From Terriglobus sp. RCC_193 (GTDB lineage: Bacteria > Acidobacteriota > Terriglobia > Terriglobales > Acidobacteriaceae): a stretch of 64,000 nucleotides of DNA. A program made the position numbers and the translations under genes. The notes below the pieces were generated by a model, which was not told the DNA's origin, made no database searches, and saw only the letters and a list, made by a program, of their open reading frames with translations. Location: NCBI RefSeq assembly GCF_041355105.1, contig NZ_JBFUPK010000001.1:620001-684000 (forward strand), in the 5' to 3' direction. Numbering within the stretch: the first letter of the stretch is position 1; each line of letters starts with the position of its first letter. Below, in pieces: positions 18,209 to 27,332 of the stretch.

Positions 18209-19209
18209 ACGTCTTCCTCACCGGAGCCACTGGCTTCGTCGGTAGCCACGTAGCTCGCGCCTATGCCTCACAGGGTGCAAACCTCCGTCTGCTCACACGC
18301 AACAGCAGCAACCTCGCTTCGCTCGAAGGCATTGCCGCTGACACGGTCACCGGCGACCTCCGCAACGCAGCAGCACTTCGCAGCGCGCTCAAAGGCTGCG
18401 ATGCTCTCGTCCATGTTGCTGCAGACTATCGCCTCTGGGTGCCGGACCCAGCCGACATGTACAAGGCCAACGTCGAAGGCACGCGCGAACTCCTCAAGCT
18501 CGCGCGCGAACTCAACATCCCACGTGTGGTCTATACCAGCAGCGTCGCCACGATGGGCTTCACGAAAACGAACACCATCGTCAACGAAGACACACCCGTC
18601 ACCGAAGCCGACATGATCGGCCACTATAAGCGCAGCAAGTGGCTCGCCGAGCAGGAAGCCATCGCCGCCGCTCGCCTCGGCCAACACGTGATGATCCTCA
18701 ATCCCACCACGCCCATCGGCCCGCTCGATCGCAAACCCACTCCCACCGGTCGCATCATCGTGGACTTCCTCAACAAGAACTTCCCGGCCTACGTCGACAC
18801 CGGACTCAACCTCGTCGACGTCGAAGAGATCGCGCGGATGCATGTCGAAACACTCGACCGCGGCACACCCGGCGAACGTTACATCCTCGGCGGCGAAAAC
18901 CTCACGCTGAAGCAGATTCTCGATCGCATGGCCGCCATCAGCGGCCTGCCATCGCCCACCACAAAGGTGCCGCACGGCGTCGCGATGATCTACGCGTTCT
19001 TCGAAGAAGCCATCACCGGTCGTCTGCTCAAGAAAGAACCACGTGCCACCGTAGAAGCCGTCCGCATGGGCAAGAAAATGATGTGGGCCTCATCAGCAAA
19101 GGCAGAGCAAGACCTCGGCTTCCAGGTCAAACCCATTGACCACGCACTGAAAGCCGCCATGGAGTGGTTCGTAGCGAACAACTACGCTCCTCAGTACAGC
19201 AAAGCATGA
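18205..19209 (+). CDS. hpnA: Hopanoid-associated sugar epimerase/reductase HpnA
   Basis: This is an extended short-chain dehydrogenase of the NAD-dependent epimerase type (334 residues). The Rossmann motif VFLTGATGFVGSHVAR is at residues 3-18. VVYTSSVATMGF supplies the catalytic Ser, GHYKRSKWLAEQEAI the YxxxK motif, and LNPTTPIGPLDRKPTPTGRI is characteristic of HpnA. HpnA is found in hopanoid clusters and is thought to act on the hopanoid head group; its exact substrate is not settled. The start overlaps the preceding gene and the stop overlaps hpnG, both by four bases. Confidence 0.93.
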   Translation: MNVFLTGATGFVGSHVARAYASQGANLRLLTRNSSNLASLEGIAADTVTGDLRNAAALRSALKGCDALVHVAADYRLWVPDPADMYKANVEGTRELLKLARELNIPRVVYTSSVATMGFTKTNTIVNEDTPVTEADMIGHYKRSKWLAEQEAIAAARLGQHVMILNPTTPIGPLDRKPTPTGRIIVDFLNKNFPAYVDTGLNLVDVEEIARMHVETLDRGTPGERYILGGENLTLKQILDRMAAISGLPSPTTKVPHGVAMIYAFFEEAITGRLLKKEPRATVEAVRMGKKMMWASSAKAEQDLGFQVKPIDHALKAAMEWFVANNYAPQYSKA

Positions 19210-19895
19210 TGAACGACGCCATCGTTATCATCGCTGCCATGCCCGGCGAACTGAAGCCGCTCGTCCGTAGCTGGGCCGCGCTGGAATCCGTCAACGGCGT
19301 CGATGGCTGGCAACACCCCGCTGGCCCTATCATGGCCTTCGCCGGTGGCATGGGCGCCGCCGCCGCCACACGTGCCTTCGCCCGTGCCACGCAGGTTTGC
19401 CAGCCGCTCATGATGCTTTCTGTAGGATGGGCAGGCGCTCTCCGCGAAGAAGTCGCACCCGGTACGGTTCTCCGCGCCAGCATGGTGCGCGACTTGAACA
19501 CCGGCGAAATGTACGCAGCCGACGGCAGCGGCGGCCTGTTGCTCACGTCATCGCGCGTCGCCAGCCGCGAAGAAAAACATCGCCTTGCCACCACGTACGA
19601 CGGCTCCGTCGCAGTCGACATGGAAGCCGCCACACTCGCGCGCCTCGCACTCGCCAACGGCCTTGGCTTCCGCGCCATCAAGGCCATCAGCGATAGCCTC
19701 GAAGAAGAGTTGCCAGACATGAATCCATTCATCACCGCGCAAGGCAAATTCGCCACCGCACGCTTCGTCGCACATGTCGCCACGAAACCCCGCTACTGGA
19801 GCGCGCTTTCGCAATTCGGCAAACAAGCCAGCCTCGCCGCAACCAATCTCTGCAACACCATCGCCGACGAAATCGGCATCGAACGCCCGCGTTAG
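19206..19895 (+). CDS. hpnG: Hopanoid-associated nucleoside phosphorylase HpnG
   Basis: HpnG releases adenine from adenosylhopane to give ribosylhopane, the step after HpnH. The 229-residue protein is of the MTA/SAH nucleosidase-like phosphorylase fold: IVIIAAMPGELKPLVRSW at the start, AFAGGMGAAAATRAF (glycine-rich phosphate loop), LMMLSVGWAGALREEV, VAVDMEAATLARLA (the base- and ribose-binding DMEAA motif) and RAIKAISDSLEEELPDM. Its start ATGATG overlaps the hpnA stop. It is the last gene of the operon and is followed by a dispersed repeat. Confidence 0.9.
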   Translation: MMNDAIVIIAAMPGELKPLVRSWAALESVNGVDGWQHPAGPIMAFAGGMGAAAATRAFARATQVCQPLMMLSVGWAGALREEVAPGTVLRASMVRDLNTGEMYAADGSGGLLLTSSRVASREEKHRLATTYDGSVAVDMEAATLARLALANGLGFRAIKAISDSLEEELPDMNPFITAQGKFATARFVAHVATKPRYWSALSQFGKQASLAATNLCNTIADEIGIERPR

Positions 19896-19912
19896 CACTT
19901 CCGCTCCACATT

Positions 19913-19953
19913 CGTCATCCTGAGCGAAGCGCAGCGAAATCGAAGGACCTGCT
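19913..19953. repeat. Dispersed repeat family A ('catcctgagcgaagc'), copy 1
   Basis: This 41-base element reads cgtcatcctgagcgaagcgc then agcgaaatcgaaggacctgc. It recurs on the opposite strand at 32540-32583, 32713-32760, 38614-38660, 38761-38809 and 46252-46299 with a few changes each. It lies in the 117-base gap between hpnG and the alcohol dehydrogenase gene, and I see nothing else there. Confidence 0.8.
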
Positions 19954-20012
19954 TGCCTGTCCTTGCCTACGATGCCTCAAGAAAGCCATAGCAGATTAAA
20001 CTGGTAACGAAC

Positions 20013-21086
20013 ATGGAAGCCATCCCTACCACGCAAAAAGCCGCTGTCTACCGCGCCGTAAACGACGTCCGTATCGAAGAAGTCCCCGTCCCGCAGATAG
20101 GTCCGGGCGAAGTGCTGATGAAGATCCACACCTGCGGCATCTGCGGCACGGACCTCAAGAAGATCCACACCGGTTCGCACTCCGCGCCGCGCGTCTTCGG
20201 CCACGAGATGAGCGGCACCATCGTCGCTGTCGGTGAAGGCGTCACCAACTTCAAACTCGGCGACCGCGTCATGAGCTTCCATCACATCCCCTGCGGCACC
20301 TGCTATTACTGCCGCAAACAGACCTTTGCGCAGTGCGAGACCTACAAGAAAGTCGGCGCAACCGGAGGCTTCGGCGAACCCTCCGGCGGCGGCTTCGCGG
20401 AATACATCCGTGTCATGGACTGGATCGTTGAAAAAGGGTTAGTTCACATACCTAACGATATTCCGTTCGAACAAGCCGCATGGATCGAGCCGGTCAACAC
20501 CTGCTACAAGGCCATCGAACTTCTCAATCTCCAGCCCGACGAAACCGTCCTCGTCATAGGCCAGGGCCCCATCGGTATCCTGCTCGCTGCATTGGCAAAA
20601 CGTAAGACACCGCACGTCCTCACCAGCGACCTCTACGCCGAACGCCACGCCGTCGCAAAGACCTACGGCCTCGATCATCCGCTCGACGCGAATAGCGACG
20701 TCATCGCTGAATGTAAACGAGTCACCGAAGGCCGTGGAGCCGATGTCGCTCTGCTCGCAGTTGGCGCAAACAGCCTCATCACGCAGGCCATGAACGCCAT
20801 CCGCCCCGGCGGCCGCGTCTGTCTCTTCGCGCAGACCCAACACGGCGAAGCCCCCTTCGATCCCGCCGCCGTCTGCATGGACGAGAAGACACTCATGGGC
20901 TCTTACTCATCGTCCGTCGCCATCCAGGACGAAGCCATCGACCTCGTCTTCAGCGGCTACCGCGACGGCACCTTTGATCTCACGAAACTCATCTCCCATC
21001 GCTTCAGCCTCGAAGATGCAGTGAAGGGAATCGACCTCGCTTCGCACCCGGTAGCCGATAGCATGAAGATCGTCATCCAGCCGTAG
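20013..21086 (+). CDS. Zinc-dependent medium-chain alcohol/polyol dehydrogenase
   Basis: The 357-residue protein belongs to the GroES-like MDR family near threonine and sorbitol dehydrogenases. Catalytic zinc ligands are C44 (CGICGTDLKKIH) and H64-E65 (VFGHEMSG). A full structural zinc lobe is present (C94, C97, C100, C108 in IPCGTCYYCRKQTFAQCE). The nucleotide-binding stretch VLVIGQGPIGILLAALAK follows a Rossmann pattern. The Asp in LTSDLYAERHAV at the end of the second strand suggests NAD rather than NADP. The substrate cannot be read from sequence. It follows the hopanoid operon on the same strand after 117 bases, so shared function is possible but unproven. Confidence 0.88.
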   Translation: MEAIPTTQKAAVYRAVNDVRIEEVPVPQIGPGEVLMKIHTCGICGTDLKKIHTGSHSAPRVFGHEMSGTIVAVGEGVTNFKLGDRVMSFHHIPCGTCYYCRKQTFAQCETYKKVGATGGFGEPSGGGFAEYIRVMDWIVEKGLVHIPNDIPFEQAAWIEPVNTCYKAIELLNLQPDETVLVIGQGPIGILLAALAKRKTPHVLTSDLYAERHAVAKTYGLDHPLDANSDVIAECKRVTEGRGADVALLAVGANSLITQAMNAIRPGGRVCLFAQTQHGEAPFDPAAVCMDEKTLMGSYSSSVAIQDEAIDLVFSGYRDGTFDLTKLISHRFSLEDAVKGIDLASHPVADSMKIVIQP

Positions 21087-21156
21087 GCGATAGCAGTTTT
21101 ACGCAGACTGTAGCATGGCTCTGTCGCACAACATCGTCTGAAAGTGCGTCCTCATC

Positions 21157-22080
21157 ATGCGAAGCTCTCTGATCTACAACCCGCTGTCAGGAACGGCGCA
21201 TACTCCCCGTCAACCTGTGATCGACCAGATCGCGACCATGTTGACTGCATTTGGTTTTGAGCTTTCCATCACAGCCACCACGCATCGTGGCAGCGCAGGT
21301 CAACAGGCAAGAGAAGCGATCGCAAACGGTGCCCGGATCATCTTCGTCTGCGGAGGCGACGGCACCATCCACGACGCTTTACAGGGAATCGCAGGTACCA
21401 CTGCAAAGCTGGCCATCATTCCGCTCGGCAGCGCAAACGCTCTCTGTCGCGAACTTGGCATTCCACTGCATCCTTTAAGAGCGGCGGAGGCTTATCAAAA
21501 CACATCACAGAGAGAGTTACACGTAGCGCGCTGCAGTACATCGCAAGGCGAGCGTTACTTCCTCATCATGGCCGGCGCAGGCCCGGATGGCGCGTTGATG
21601 TACCGGATGCTCACCATGTCACGCAGCAGACTGGGCCGTTGGGCATACGCGCTGCATGCGTTGTATCTGCTATTTCGCGCACGCTTCCATCAGTTTCAAG
21701 TGCGTTATCAAACCCCTGATGCCGCATGGCACACAACCTCGGCAATCAGCGCAATAGCACTTCGCATCGGTAATCTCGGCGGCATCTTCCCCGGCATCGC
21801 ACGCGGCGCATCCCTGAACAACGAATACATGCGACTCGTTCTCGTGAGGTGCCCGGCGTTCCTCAGCTTGCCACTGTGGTTCCTGTGTTCCTGGCTACGT
21901 CTCGATCGATGGAACCCGTATCTTCAAACGGCAGATGTGCAGGCATTCCATTGCGAGTCGTCAGAAGGCAAAGTCCACGCACAAGCGGACGGCGAATGGA
22001 TCGGAACACTTCCGCTGTCAGCCGAACTTGGCCAGCAGACAGTGACCCTCCTTATGCCTCACGTAAAACAGAAGCAGTAA
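21157..22080 (+). CDS. Diacylglycerol kinase-like lipid kinase
   Basis: The protein (307 residues) has the DAGK catalytic domain: LIYNPLSGTAH (usual NPxSG), IIFVCGGDGTIHDALQGI with GGDGT at 66-70, and AIIPLGSANALCRELGIP where most homologues have PLGTGNDFAR. The C-terminal half follows the YegS/DgkB beta-sandwich pattern (IALRIGNLGGIFPGIARGAS, then CESSEGKVHAQADGEWIGTLP). It should phosphorylate a membrane lipid, diacylglycerol or an analogue, at the inner membrane. ATG 21157 stands 70 bases after the dehydrogenase. A repeat-rich gap follows. Confidence 0.9.
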   Translation: MRSSLIYNPLSGTAHTPRQPVIDQIATMLTAFGFELSITATTHRGSAGQQAREAIANGARIIFVCGGDGTIHDALQGIAGTTAKLAIIPLGSANALCRELGIPLHPLRAAEAYQNTSQRELHVARCSTSQGERYFLIMAGAGPDGALMYRMLTMSRSRLGRWAYALHALYLLFRARFHQFQVRYQTPDAAWHTTSAISAIALRIGNLGGIFPGIARGASLNNEYMRLVLVRCPAFLSLPLWFLCSWLRLDRWNPYLQTADVQAFHCESSEGKVHAQADGEWIGTLPLSAELGQQTVTLLMPHVKQKQ

Positions 22081-22456
22081 CCAAGCAACGAATCCAACGC
22101 ATTTCGACAAGATCGACATCCTGGTGAACTCCATGCGGGAGTCATTGGTCCTGGGCGCAACCCCAACGGCAAGGCCCGTCATTCTGAGCGTAGCGAAGAA
22201 TCCCGACGAACCCTCATCTTGCCAAAGCCTTCACAAGCTTCCAGCTACTAACCCAAACCAGCTTCGCAAAAGCGAAGCTTCATCGCGCAAAGCGCGTCTT
22301 CTTTCGGAAGGGCAGGGCTTCAGCCCTGCCGTAAAGAATCGCAATCAAGAAACCCGCGCGGCCAAAAAGACAAACAGGAGCATGAAGCAAACCCCGCGCG
22401 CCACGGAACGACCATGGCTGGCACCACGCCGAAGGCGTCAAGAACAGTACGAAGTA
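22081..22456. repeat. Repeat-rich non-coding stretch with family-B repeat and REP-like hairpins
   Basis: No convincing gene is seen. At 22177-22212 lies a second dispersed motif (gtcattctgagcgtagcgaa, then gaatcccgacgaa), which recurs inverted at 38530-38567. Perfect hairpins follow: gcttcgc-aaaa-gcgaagc (22261-22278), ggcagggc-ttca-gccctgcc (22311-22330) and acagtac-gaa-gtactgt (22444-22460). An open frame crosses the region (22124-22534), but its translation is only these repeats. Confidence 0.7.
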
Positions 22457-22690
22457 CTGTCAAGCCCCCAAACCACCCAACCCCAACAAACCAAAAGAAA
22501 TAGAGTTGGCATGGTATTTCCCACAAACCACTAAAATAGAAACAGGACAGAAAGGGGCCGCGCAGACGCGCGCCTTAACTCCTTTAGAAAGATGATTTTG
22601 CCTCTAACCCCAATGGGCAGACGATTTTACAGCCATCAAAACCGTAACCCGTTTAGAAAGACGATTTTAGAAAAATAGGGGGAGGGGAGG
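22457..22690 (+). repeat. Long inverted-repeat element, left copy
   Basis: This AT-richer block begins ctgtcaagccc and matches the reverse complement of 29101-29327. Shared blocks in order are ctgtcaagccc; caaaagaaatag; gttggcatg; tatttcc; aaaccactaaaatagaaa; tttagaaagaNgattttg; cctctaaccccaatgg; gagacgattttacagcca (as gcagacg here); agaaagacgattttagaaaa. The word agaaagacgatttt or a close variant occurs three times. A short stem gaaata/tattTc flanks gttggcatg in both copies. It lies 8 bases from the stop of the response-regulator gene. Confidence 0.85.
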
Positions 22691-22697
22691 GGGTGCC

Positions 22698-24119
22698 TTA
22701 CTCCCGATCCTTGCGTTTCTTGATTTCTACGTTCAGGCGCTTGATCTTCTGGTTCAGCGTGCTCAGCGGAATCTTCAGGAACTCTGCGGCTTCGGTCTGG
22801 TTCCAGTTGCAGCGTTCCAGTCGGTCAGAGATGATGCGCCGCTCAATCTCTTCCATGATGTCGAAGAGACTGGAATCTGCCTTCGTATCCAGCGCGGCAG
22901 CGGTGTAAACGGTTCCGCTCAACTGTTGCGGCAGAATCTCCAGCGTGACCGTTGAGGTGGAGGACAGCACAACGCCGCGCTCCATCGCATTCTCCAGCTC
23001 GCGCACGTTGCCCGGCCATTCGTAATCCATCATCGCGCGCAACGCGTCAGGAGCCAGCGTACGCAGCTCAAAGCCGTTCTCGTCGCTGTAGCGCTTCAGG
23101 AAGTGTGCTGCCAGCAGAGGAATGTCTTCACGACGCTGACGCAGCGGCGGCAGATCCAGGTTGATAACGGACAGGCGATAGAACAGATCCTCACGGAAGC
23201 GGCCTTCCTTCACGGCTGTCTGCAGGTTCACATTGGTCGCAGCCACAATGCGGACGTCGACTGCAATCTCAGTGGTTCCACCCACAGGCATGAAGCGGCG
23301 TTCCTGCAGAGCACGCAGCACCTTCGCCTGCGTATCCAGCGGCATGGTGCCAATCTCGTCCAGGAACAGCGTTCCACCATCGGCCACTTCGAACAGGCCC
23401 TTCTTCGTGGCAACAGCGGAAGTGAACGAACCCTTCACATGGCCGAACAGTGTGGATTCCAGCAGGTCTGTCGGAACCGCGCCGGTATTGATGGCGACGA
23501 ACGGCTTGTCGTGCCGCGGCGAGGCAGTATGGATTGCCTTGGCAATCAGTTCCTTGCCCGTGCCACTTTCGCCCTGGATCAGCACGGTGGTCTTGGCCGG
23601 AGCCACCTGTGCAACCGTGTCCAGCAGCTTCCCCATCACGTCGGACTTGCCCACGATGTTGTCGAAGGAGTAGCGCTGCTTCAGCGTGCGGCGAAGCTGC
23701 GTCACCTCCTGCAGCGAACGCTGCTTGGCTATCGCCGTGCGGATGTCCGCAAGCAGCTTCTCGTTATCCCAGGGCTTCTGGACGAAGTTGTCCGCGCCTG
23801 CGCGCAGAGCATCCACCACATTGCCGACCGTGCCATAAGCGGTGATCATGATCACCGGCAGTTCCGGCCGCATGCGCTTGATGCGTGGCAACAGGTCAAT
23901 GCCACTCTCACCGGGCATGGAGAGGTCCAGCAACAGCAGGTCGTACTCATGGGAGGAGAGCATCTCCAGCCCCGACTGGCCTTCGGGAGCCATCTCCACG
24001 GTGAAGCCCTCAAGGGTCAGCAGCGTCTCCAGGGAGTCGCGGATACCGGCTTCGTCGTCGATGATGAGAATGCGTGCGCCCAGGGCGTTATTCGTATCGA
24101 GTGTTACTGCCTCAGGCAT
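22698..24119 (-). CDS. Sigma-54-dependent NtrC-family response regulator with a GSFTSA loop
   Basis: The domain order is receiver (1-125; acidic pair D21 D22, phosphoacceptor D65, T93, K115), AAA+ (150-385) and a Fis-type helix-turn-helix (430-468). Walker A GESGTGKE is at 183-190 and Walker B GTLFLDE at 249-255. The sigma-54 contact loop, normally GAFTGA, reads GSFTSA (230-235), with Ser replacing the second Ala and the fifth Gly. The start ATG lies inside the 3' end of the histidine-kinase gene (8-base overlap), so the two are co-translated as a two-component pair. Targets are unknown. Confidence 0.95.
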   Translation of the reverse strand: MPEAVTLDTNNALGARILIIDDEAGIRDSLETLLTLEGFTVEMAPEGQSGLEMLSSHEYDLLLLDLSMPGESGIDLLPRIKRMRPELPVIMITAYGTVGNVVDALRAGADNFVQKPWDNEKLLADIRTAIAKQRSLQEVTQLRRTLKQRYSFDNIVGKSDVMGKLLDTVAQVAPAKTTVLIQGESGTGKELIAKAIHTASPRHDKPFVAINTGAVPTDLLESTLFGHVKGSFTSAVATKKGLFEVADGGTLFLDEIGTMPLDTQAKVLRALQERRFMPVGGTTEIAVDVRIVAATNVNLQTAVKEGRFREDLFYRLSVINLDLPPLRQRREDIPLLAAHFLKRYSDENGFELRTLAPDALRAMMDYEWPGNVRELENAMERGVVLSSTSTVTLEILPQQLSGTVYTAAALDTKADSSLFDIMEEIERRIISDRLERCNWNQTEAAEFLKIPLSTLNQKIKRLNVEIKKRKDRE

Positions 24120-27045
24120 TCACTGTCCTTGTATCTTGTGTAGTGTCCGGGGATGTCGCATCCGGTGCAGCGGACTCATCCGCGCCACCAATACGTTCCA
24201 CTGGGAACTCCAGTGTAAACGTGGTCCCTGTGCCAACCTTGCTCTCCACGTGGATGCGCCCCTGGTGCTCCTGCACAATGCCGTACGAGACAGATAGCCC
24301 CAGTCCGGTGCCCTTGTGCTGGCCCTGCCGCGGCGCATTCTTGGTGGTGAAGAACGGATCGTAGATGCGGTGCAGATGCTCCGGGGCAATGCCATTGCCG
24401 GTGTCCGCAATGCGCAGCGTAACGTTGCGGCCATCGTCGAAGCTGGCAATGCGGATGGTGCCGCCGCCACCCTCATTCATGGCATCCTTCGCATTCAACA
24501 ACAGGTTCAGAATGACTTGCTGCAATTTGCCGTGGCTGCCATAGATCTTCGCCAGCGGAAGCTGTAGGTCAATGTCCACGTTGACCTTTGCCGTGCGTAA
24601 CTGGTGATCGATCAGCGTGAGAGTCTCGCGTACAACGGCGTTCACATCCAGCGATGCGAACACTGTGGAACTGGTACGAGAGAAGTTCAGCAGGTTGTTG
24701 ACGATCTCGCTGGCGCGGAAAGTCTGTTGCGTGATCTTCTCCAGCACCGGCGCCAGGCGCTGGTCGTCGCGCGTGTGCTTCTGTAGCATCTGCGCATAGG
24801 AAGAGATGACGGCCAGCGGTGTGTTGACCTCATGGGCCACGCCTGCTGCCAGCAGACCGATAGAAGACAGCTTCTCCGCCTGCGTCAACTGGCCTTCAAG
24901 GCGCGTGCGATCGGTGATGTCTTCCATCATCACGATGGAGCCAACCGAGATGAAGTCACGTGTCAGCAGCGGCGCAATGGAGATATTCGCCGTGCGGCTT
25001 TCACCGGTCTGCAGGTCCAGCTTCACCTTGGACAAGTGATGTGTGCCAGGCTCATTCGCTGCAGCGAGGAATGTCTCCAGGAACTGTGGTGAGAAGATCT
25101 CCGAGACATGTCTCCCGATGACCTCTGCGCGTGACAGTGCGTACAGCACCTCCATCTCGGTGTTCCAGCTCTCCACGCAGTTCTGCAGGTCAAGCGTGAA
25201 GATACCCACCTTGATGGATTCCACGATGTTCTCATTGAACTCCTTCAGACGCTCGAACTCGTTGATCTGCTTTTCGAGGCGATTGAAGAGCTGCGCATTC
25301 TGGATAGCAATACCGATGTAACCCGCCAGCGATGCGAGCAATTCCATATCTTCCGACGAAAGGAAGTCGCCTTCCTGTGTGCGTCCGAGACCGATGATCG
25401 CGATGGGCCGCGTGGAATGTCCATTGCGGCCGAAGACGCGGCAGGGAAGGTAGTAATTCAGATCCAGCAGGGAAGCCACACGCTGTTCCGCAGGCTCCAG
25501 ATGTGGCAACATCTGCGGGTTCTCAAAGAAGATGTGGTCCTGCGACAACAGACCGAAGTTGAGGAAGGAATTGCGGGACAACTCTTCGGGAAGGTCTGCC
25601 AAAACGTTCTCCGGAAGCCCGTGCGAAGCCGCGAGAGTGAAGGTGCGGCCAGTTCCGTCGTCGGCAGCAACAAAGACAGATACTCGCGATACGAGCAACG
25701 TCTGCGACAGGCGTTCGACGACGGATCGTGACAAGGTCGTAAGGTCAGTCTGTGACGAGAGTCCGCGGCTGAACTCAATCAACGTCTCGCGATAGTCATA
25801 GCGCTTACGATCAAAGAGGCGATCCACGCGTGCCTGAATCGCTGCCTTGATGGGTTCGAAGATGAGCGCAGTTGCGATGATGCCTGCCATCAATCCCCAT
25901 ACGCGCAGGTTTGGCAGCCGTGTATGCACCAGTTCGCCCGTAACGGCAACGACGCCGAAGTAGACACCGACCAGTGCGGCTGTTGCCAGGGTGTATGTCA
26001 CACCACGCTTAAAGATCAGGTCCGTGTCCATCAGGCGATAACGGACAATCGCCCACGCGAAGGTCAGCGGCAGGAAGATCAGCGTGAAGCCCGCGGCGCG
26101 TGCCAGCCCCAGCGGGACATCGGTATCGGCAAGATACGGAATGGCATACAGCAGCGTGAACGGCACCACGGACAATAGTGTGCCGCGCGTCAGCCACTTC
26201 AGCTGCTGGCGCTCCAGCGGCTTGTCCGCGGCGCGATAACGGAAGAAGAAGACGGTCGCCGCGATCACATAGTACAGCGCCAGATAACCCACGCCAATCT
26301 GATCCAGCCGATGCTTCAGGCGTTCGGTCGCAGACCACAGTTCAATGGCAACCACCTGCAGGCCGAAGATCAATGCACCGGGAAGGTACAGGAGAACGAC
26401 CAGTGCCTTGCGCCGTAACGAAATCGCGCTTTCACCGAACGACACGGCAAAGTGCAGGAACACCGCAGGCTGCAAAGTGCCAGCCAGCAGCGCGCCCCAG
26501 TAGCAGATCCAGTCCAGCGTGTCGAAGGCGCCTGTGTAGCGGAAGCTGTACAAGACACCGCTCACCAGGCAGAAGACGTAGAAGTGCATCGCCTTGGGGG
26601 CGGTCCAGCGTCGTAGCAGTACGTACATGCCGATGGCCAGGTAGGCCATGGCGATCAGTCGCAGCCCCTGGTTGCGGCTGTGGTCTGTGGGCTCCAGAAT
26701 GACCGGAACGTCGAGCGGCACGTTACCGCGTACGAGGGAGTACGTGACGCGGCTGTACGTTCCGACGCGGTGCATCTCGCGTTCCAGTGGTGCGACGGTA
26801 AGGGTTTTACGTCCATCGGCGGCGACCATAAGATCGCCTTCACGGACACCGGCACGATGCGCGGGGGAGGTGAGCGGAACACGTTCGGCGTGCAGGCCGC
26901 CATCGGACTCCAGCCACCACACGCCATCGGTGGGCGCGTCGTAAGAGCTTTCCTGTAGGAAGTTGGCGATGCCAAGGGCACAGACCAGCAGCGTCACGAG
27001 CGCCAACACTACGGCGGTCACGCGGGTTTGTAGCGCCTTGCCCAT
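24112..27045 (-). CDS. Hybrid-free membrane sensor histidine kinase with PDZ, 7TM, GAF and PAS domains
   Basis: The protein has 977 residues: one N-terminal helix (10-29), a PDZ-like periplasmic domain (about 45-118, with SPAHRAGVREGDLMVAADG), then about eight membrane segments between 127 and 398. A GAF domain (about 430-590), a PAS domain (about 600-715), HisKA with H738 (GVAHEVNTPLAVI) and an HATPase domain (N847/N851, DTGNG 881-885, GTGLGLS 912-918) complete it. It would autophosphorylate H738 and pass phosphate to the NtrC-type regulator encoded next to it. A PDZ sensor followed by a multi-helix module is unusual for an NtrB-like kinase and suggests sensing of envelope or peptide-end signals, which is inference. 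Confidence 0.94.
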   Translation of the reverse strand: MGKALQTRVTAVVLALVTLLVCALGIANFLQESSYDAPTDGVWWLESDGGLHAERVPLTSPAHRAGVREGDLMVAADGRKTLTVAPLEREMHRVGTYSRVTYSLVRGNVPLDVPVILEPTDHSRNQGLRLIAMAYLAIGMYVLLRRWTAPKAMHFYVFCLVSGVLYSFRYTGAFDTLDWICYWGALLAGTLQPAVFLHFAVSFGESAISLRRKALVVLLYLPGALIFGLQVVAIELWSATERLKHRLDQIGVGYLALYYVIAATVFFFRYRAADKPLERQQLKWLTRGTLLSVVPFTLLYAIPYLADTDVPLGLARAAGFTLIFLPLTFAWAIVRYRLMDTDLIFKRGVTYTLATAALVGVYFGVVAVTGELVHTRLPNLRVWGLMAGIIATALIFEPIKAAIQARVDRLFDRKRYDYRETLIEFSRGLSSQTDLTTLSRSVVERLSQTLLVSRVSVFVAADDGTGRTFTLAASHGLPENVLADLPEELSRNSFLNFGLLSQDHIFFENPQMLPHLEPAEQRVASLLDLNYYLPCRVFGRNGHSTRPIAIIGLGRTQEGDFLSSEDMELLASLAGYIGIAIQNAQLFNRLEKQINEFERLKEFNENIVESIKVGIFTLDLQNCVESWNTEMEVLYALSRAEVIGRHVSEIFSPQFLETFLAAANEPGTHHLSKVKLDLQTGESRTANISIAPLLTRDFISVGSIVMMEDITDRTRLEGQLTQAEKLSSIGLLAAGVAHEVNTPLAVISSYAQMLQKHTRDDQRLAPVLEKITQQTFRASEIVNNLLNFSRTSSTVFASLDVNAVVRETLTLIDHQLRTAKVNVDIDLQLPLAKIYGSHGKLQQVILNLLLNAKDAMNEGGGGTIRIASFDDGRNVTLRIADTGNGIAPEHLHRIYDPFFTTKNAPRQGQHKGTGLGLSVSYGIVQEHQGRIHVESKVGTGTTFTLEFPVERIGGADESAAPDATSPDTTQDTRTVNA

Positions 27046-27332
27046 CTCCTCCAGGATCCCGGGTACAGGTTAATCAACAAGGTACATGCACGTTTGGGGC
27101 CAATCCACAGCAGCCAGCGGAGCGTCATATACGCCACTGTCGCCTCAAGAATCGCGCCTCTGTGTCGTCTTCATGATACCCGCTGCAGCAGATAAGAATC
27201 CCTAACAGCGGAAGCATCTACAAAATCCCATAGATAGCGATAGAACACAGAGATCACAAAGGTCAAACAGAGGACACAGAAACCTGTTCTGTGAACTTCA
27301 TATCTTTGCGAACTCTGTGTTCTTCTTTTGGT
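27046..27332. other. Intergenic region with nested hairpins
   Basis: No gene is seen. Close to the 3' end of the M20 peptidase gene are nested inverted repeats: an outer 10-bp stem gaacacagag (27243-27252) / ctctgtgttc (27313-27322), and an inner 7-bp stem cacagaa (27275-27281) / ttctgtg (27287-27293). They may act as a terminator for the minus-strand peptidase gene. The rest should carry the promoter of the histidine kinase, but none is clear by eye. Confidence 0.5.

Noticed and set aside
22124-22534. Open frame of 136 codons on the plus strand
   Set aside because: Its translation consists of dispersed repeats (for example the family-B element and hairpins) and low-complexity basic sequence, with no ribosome site or recognisable domain.
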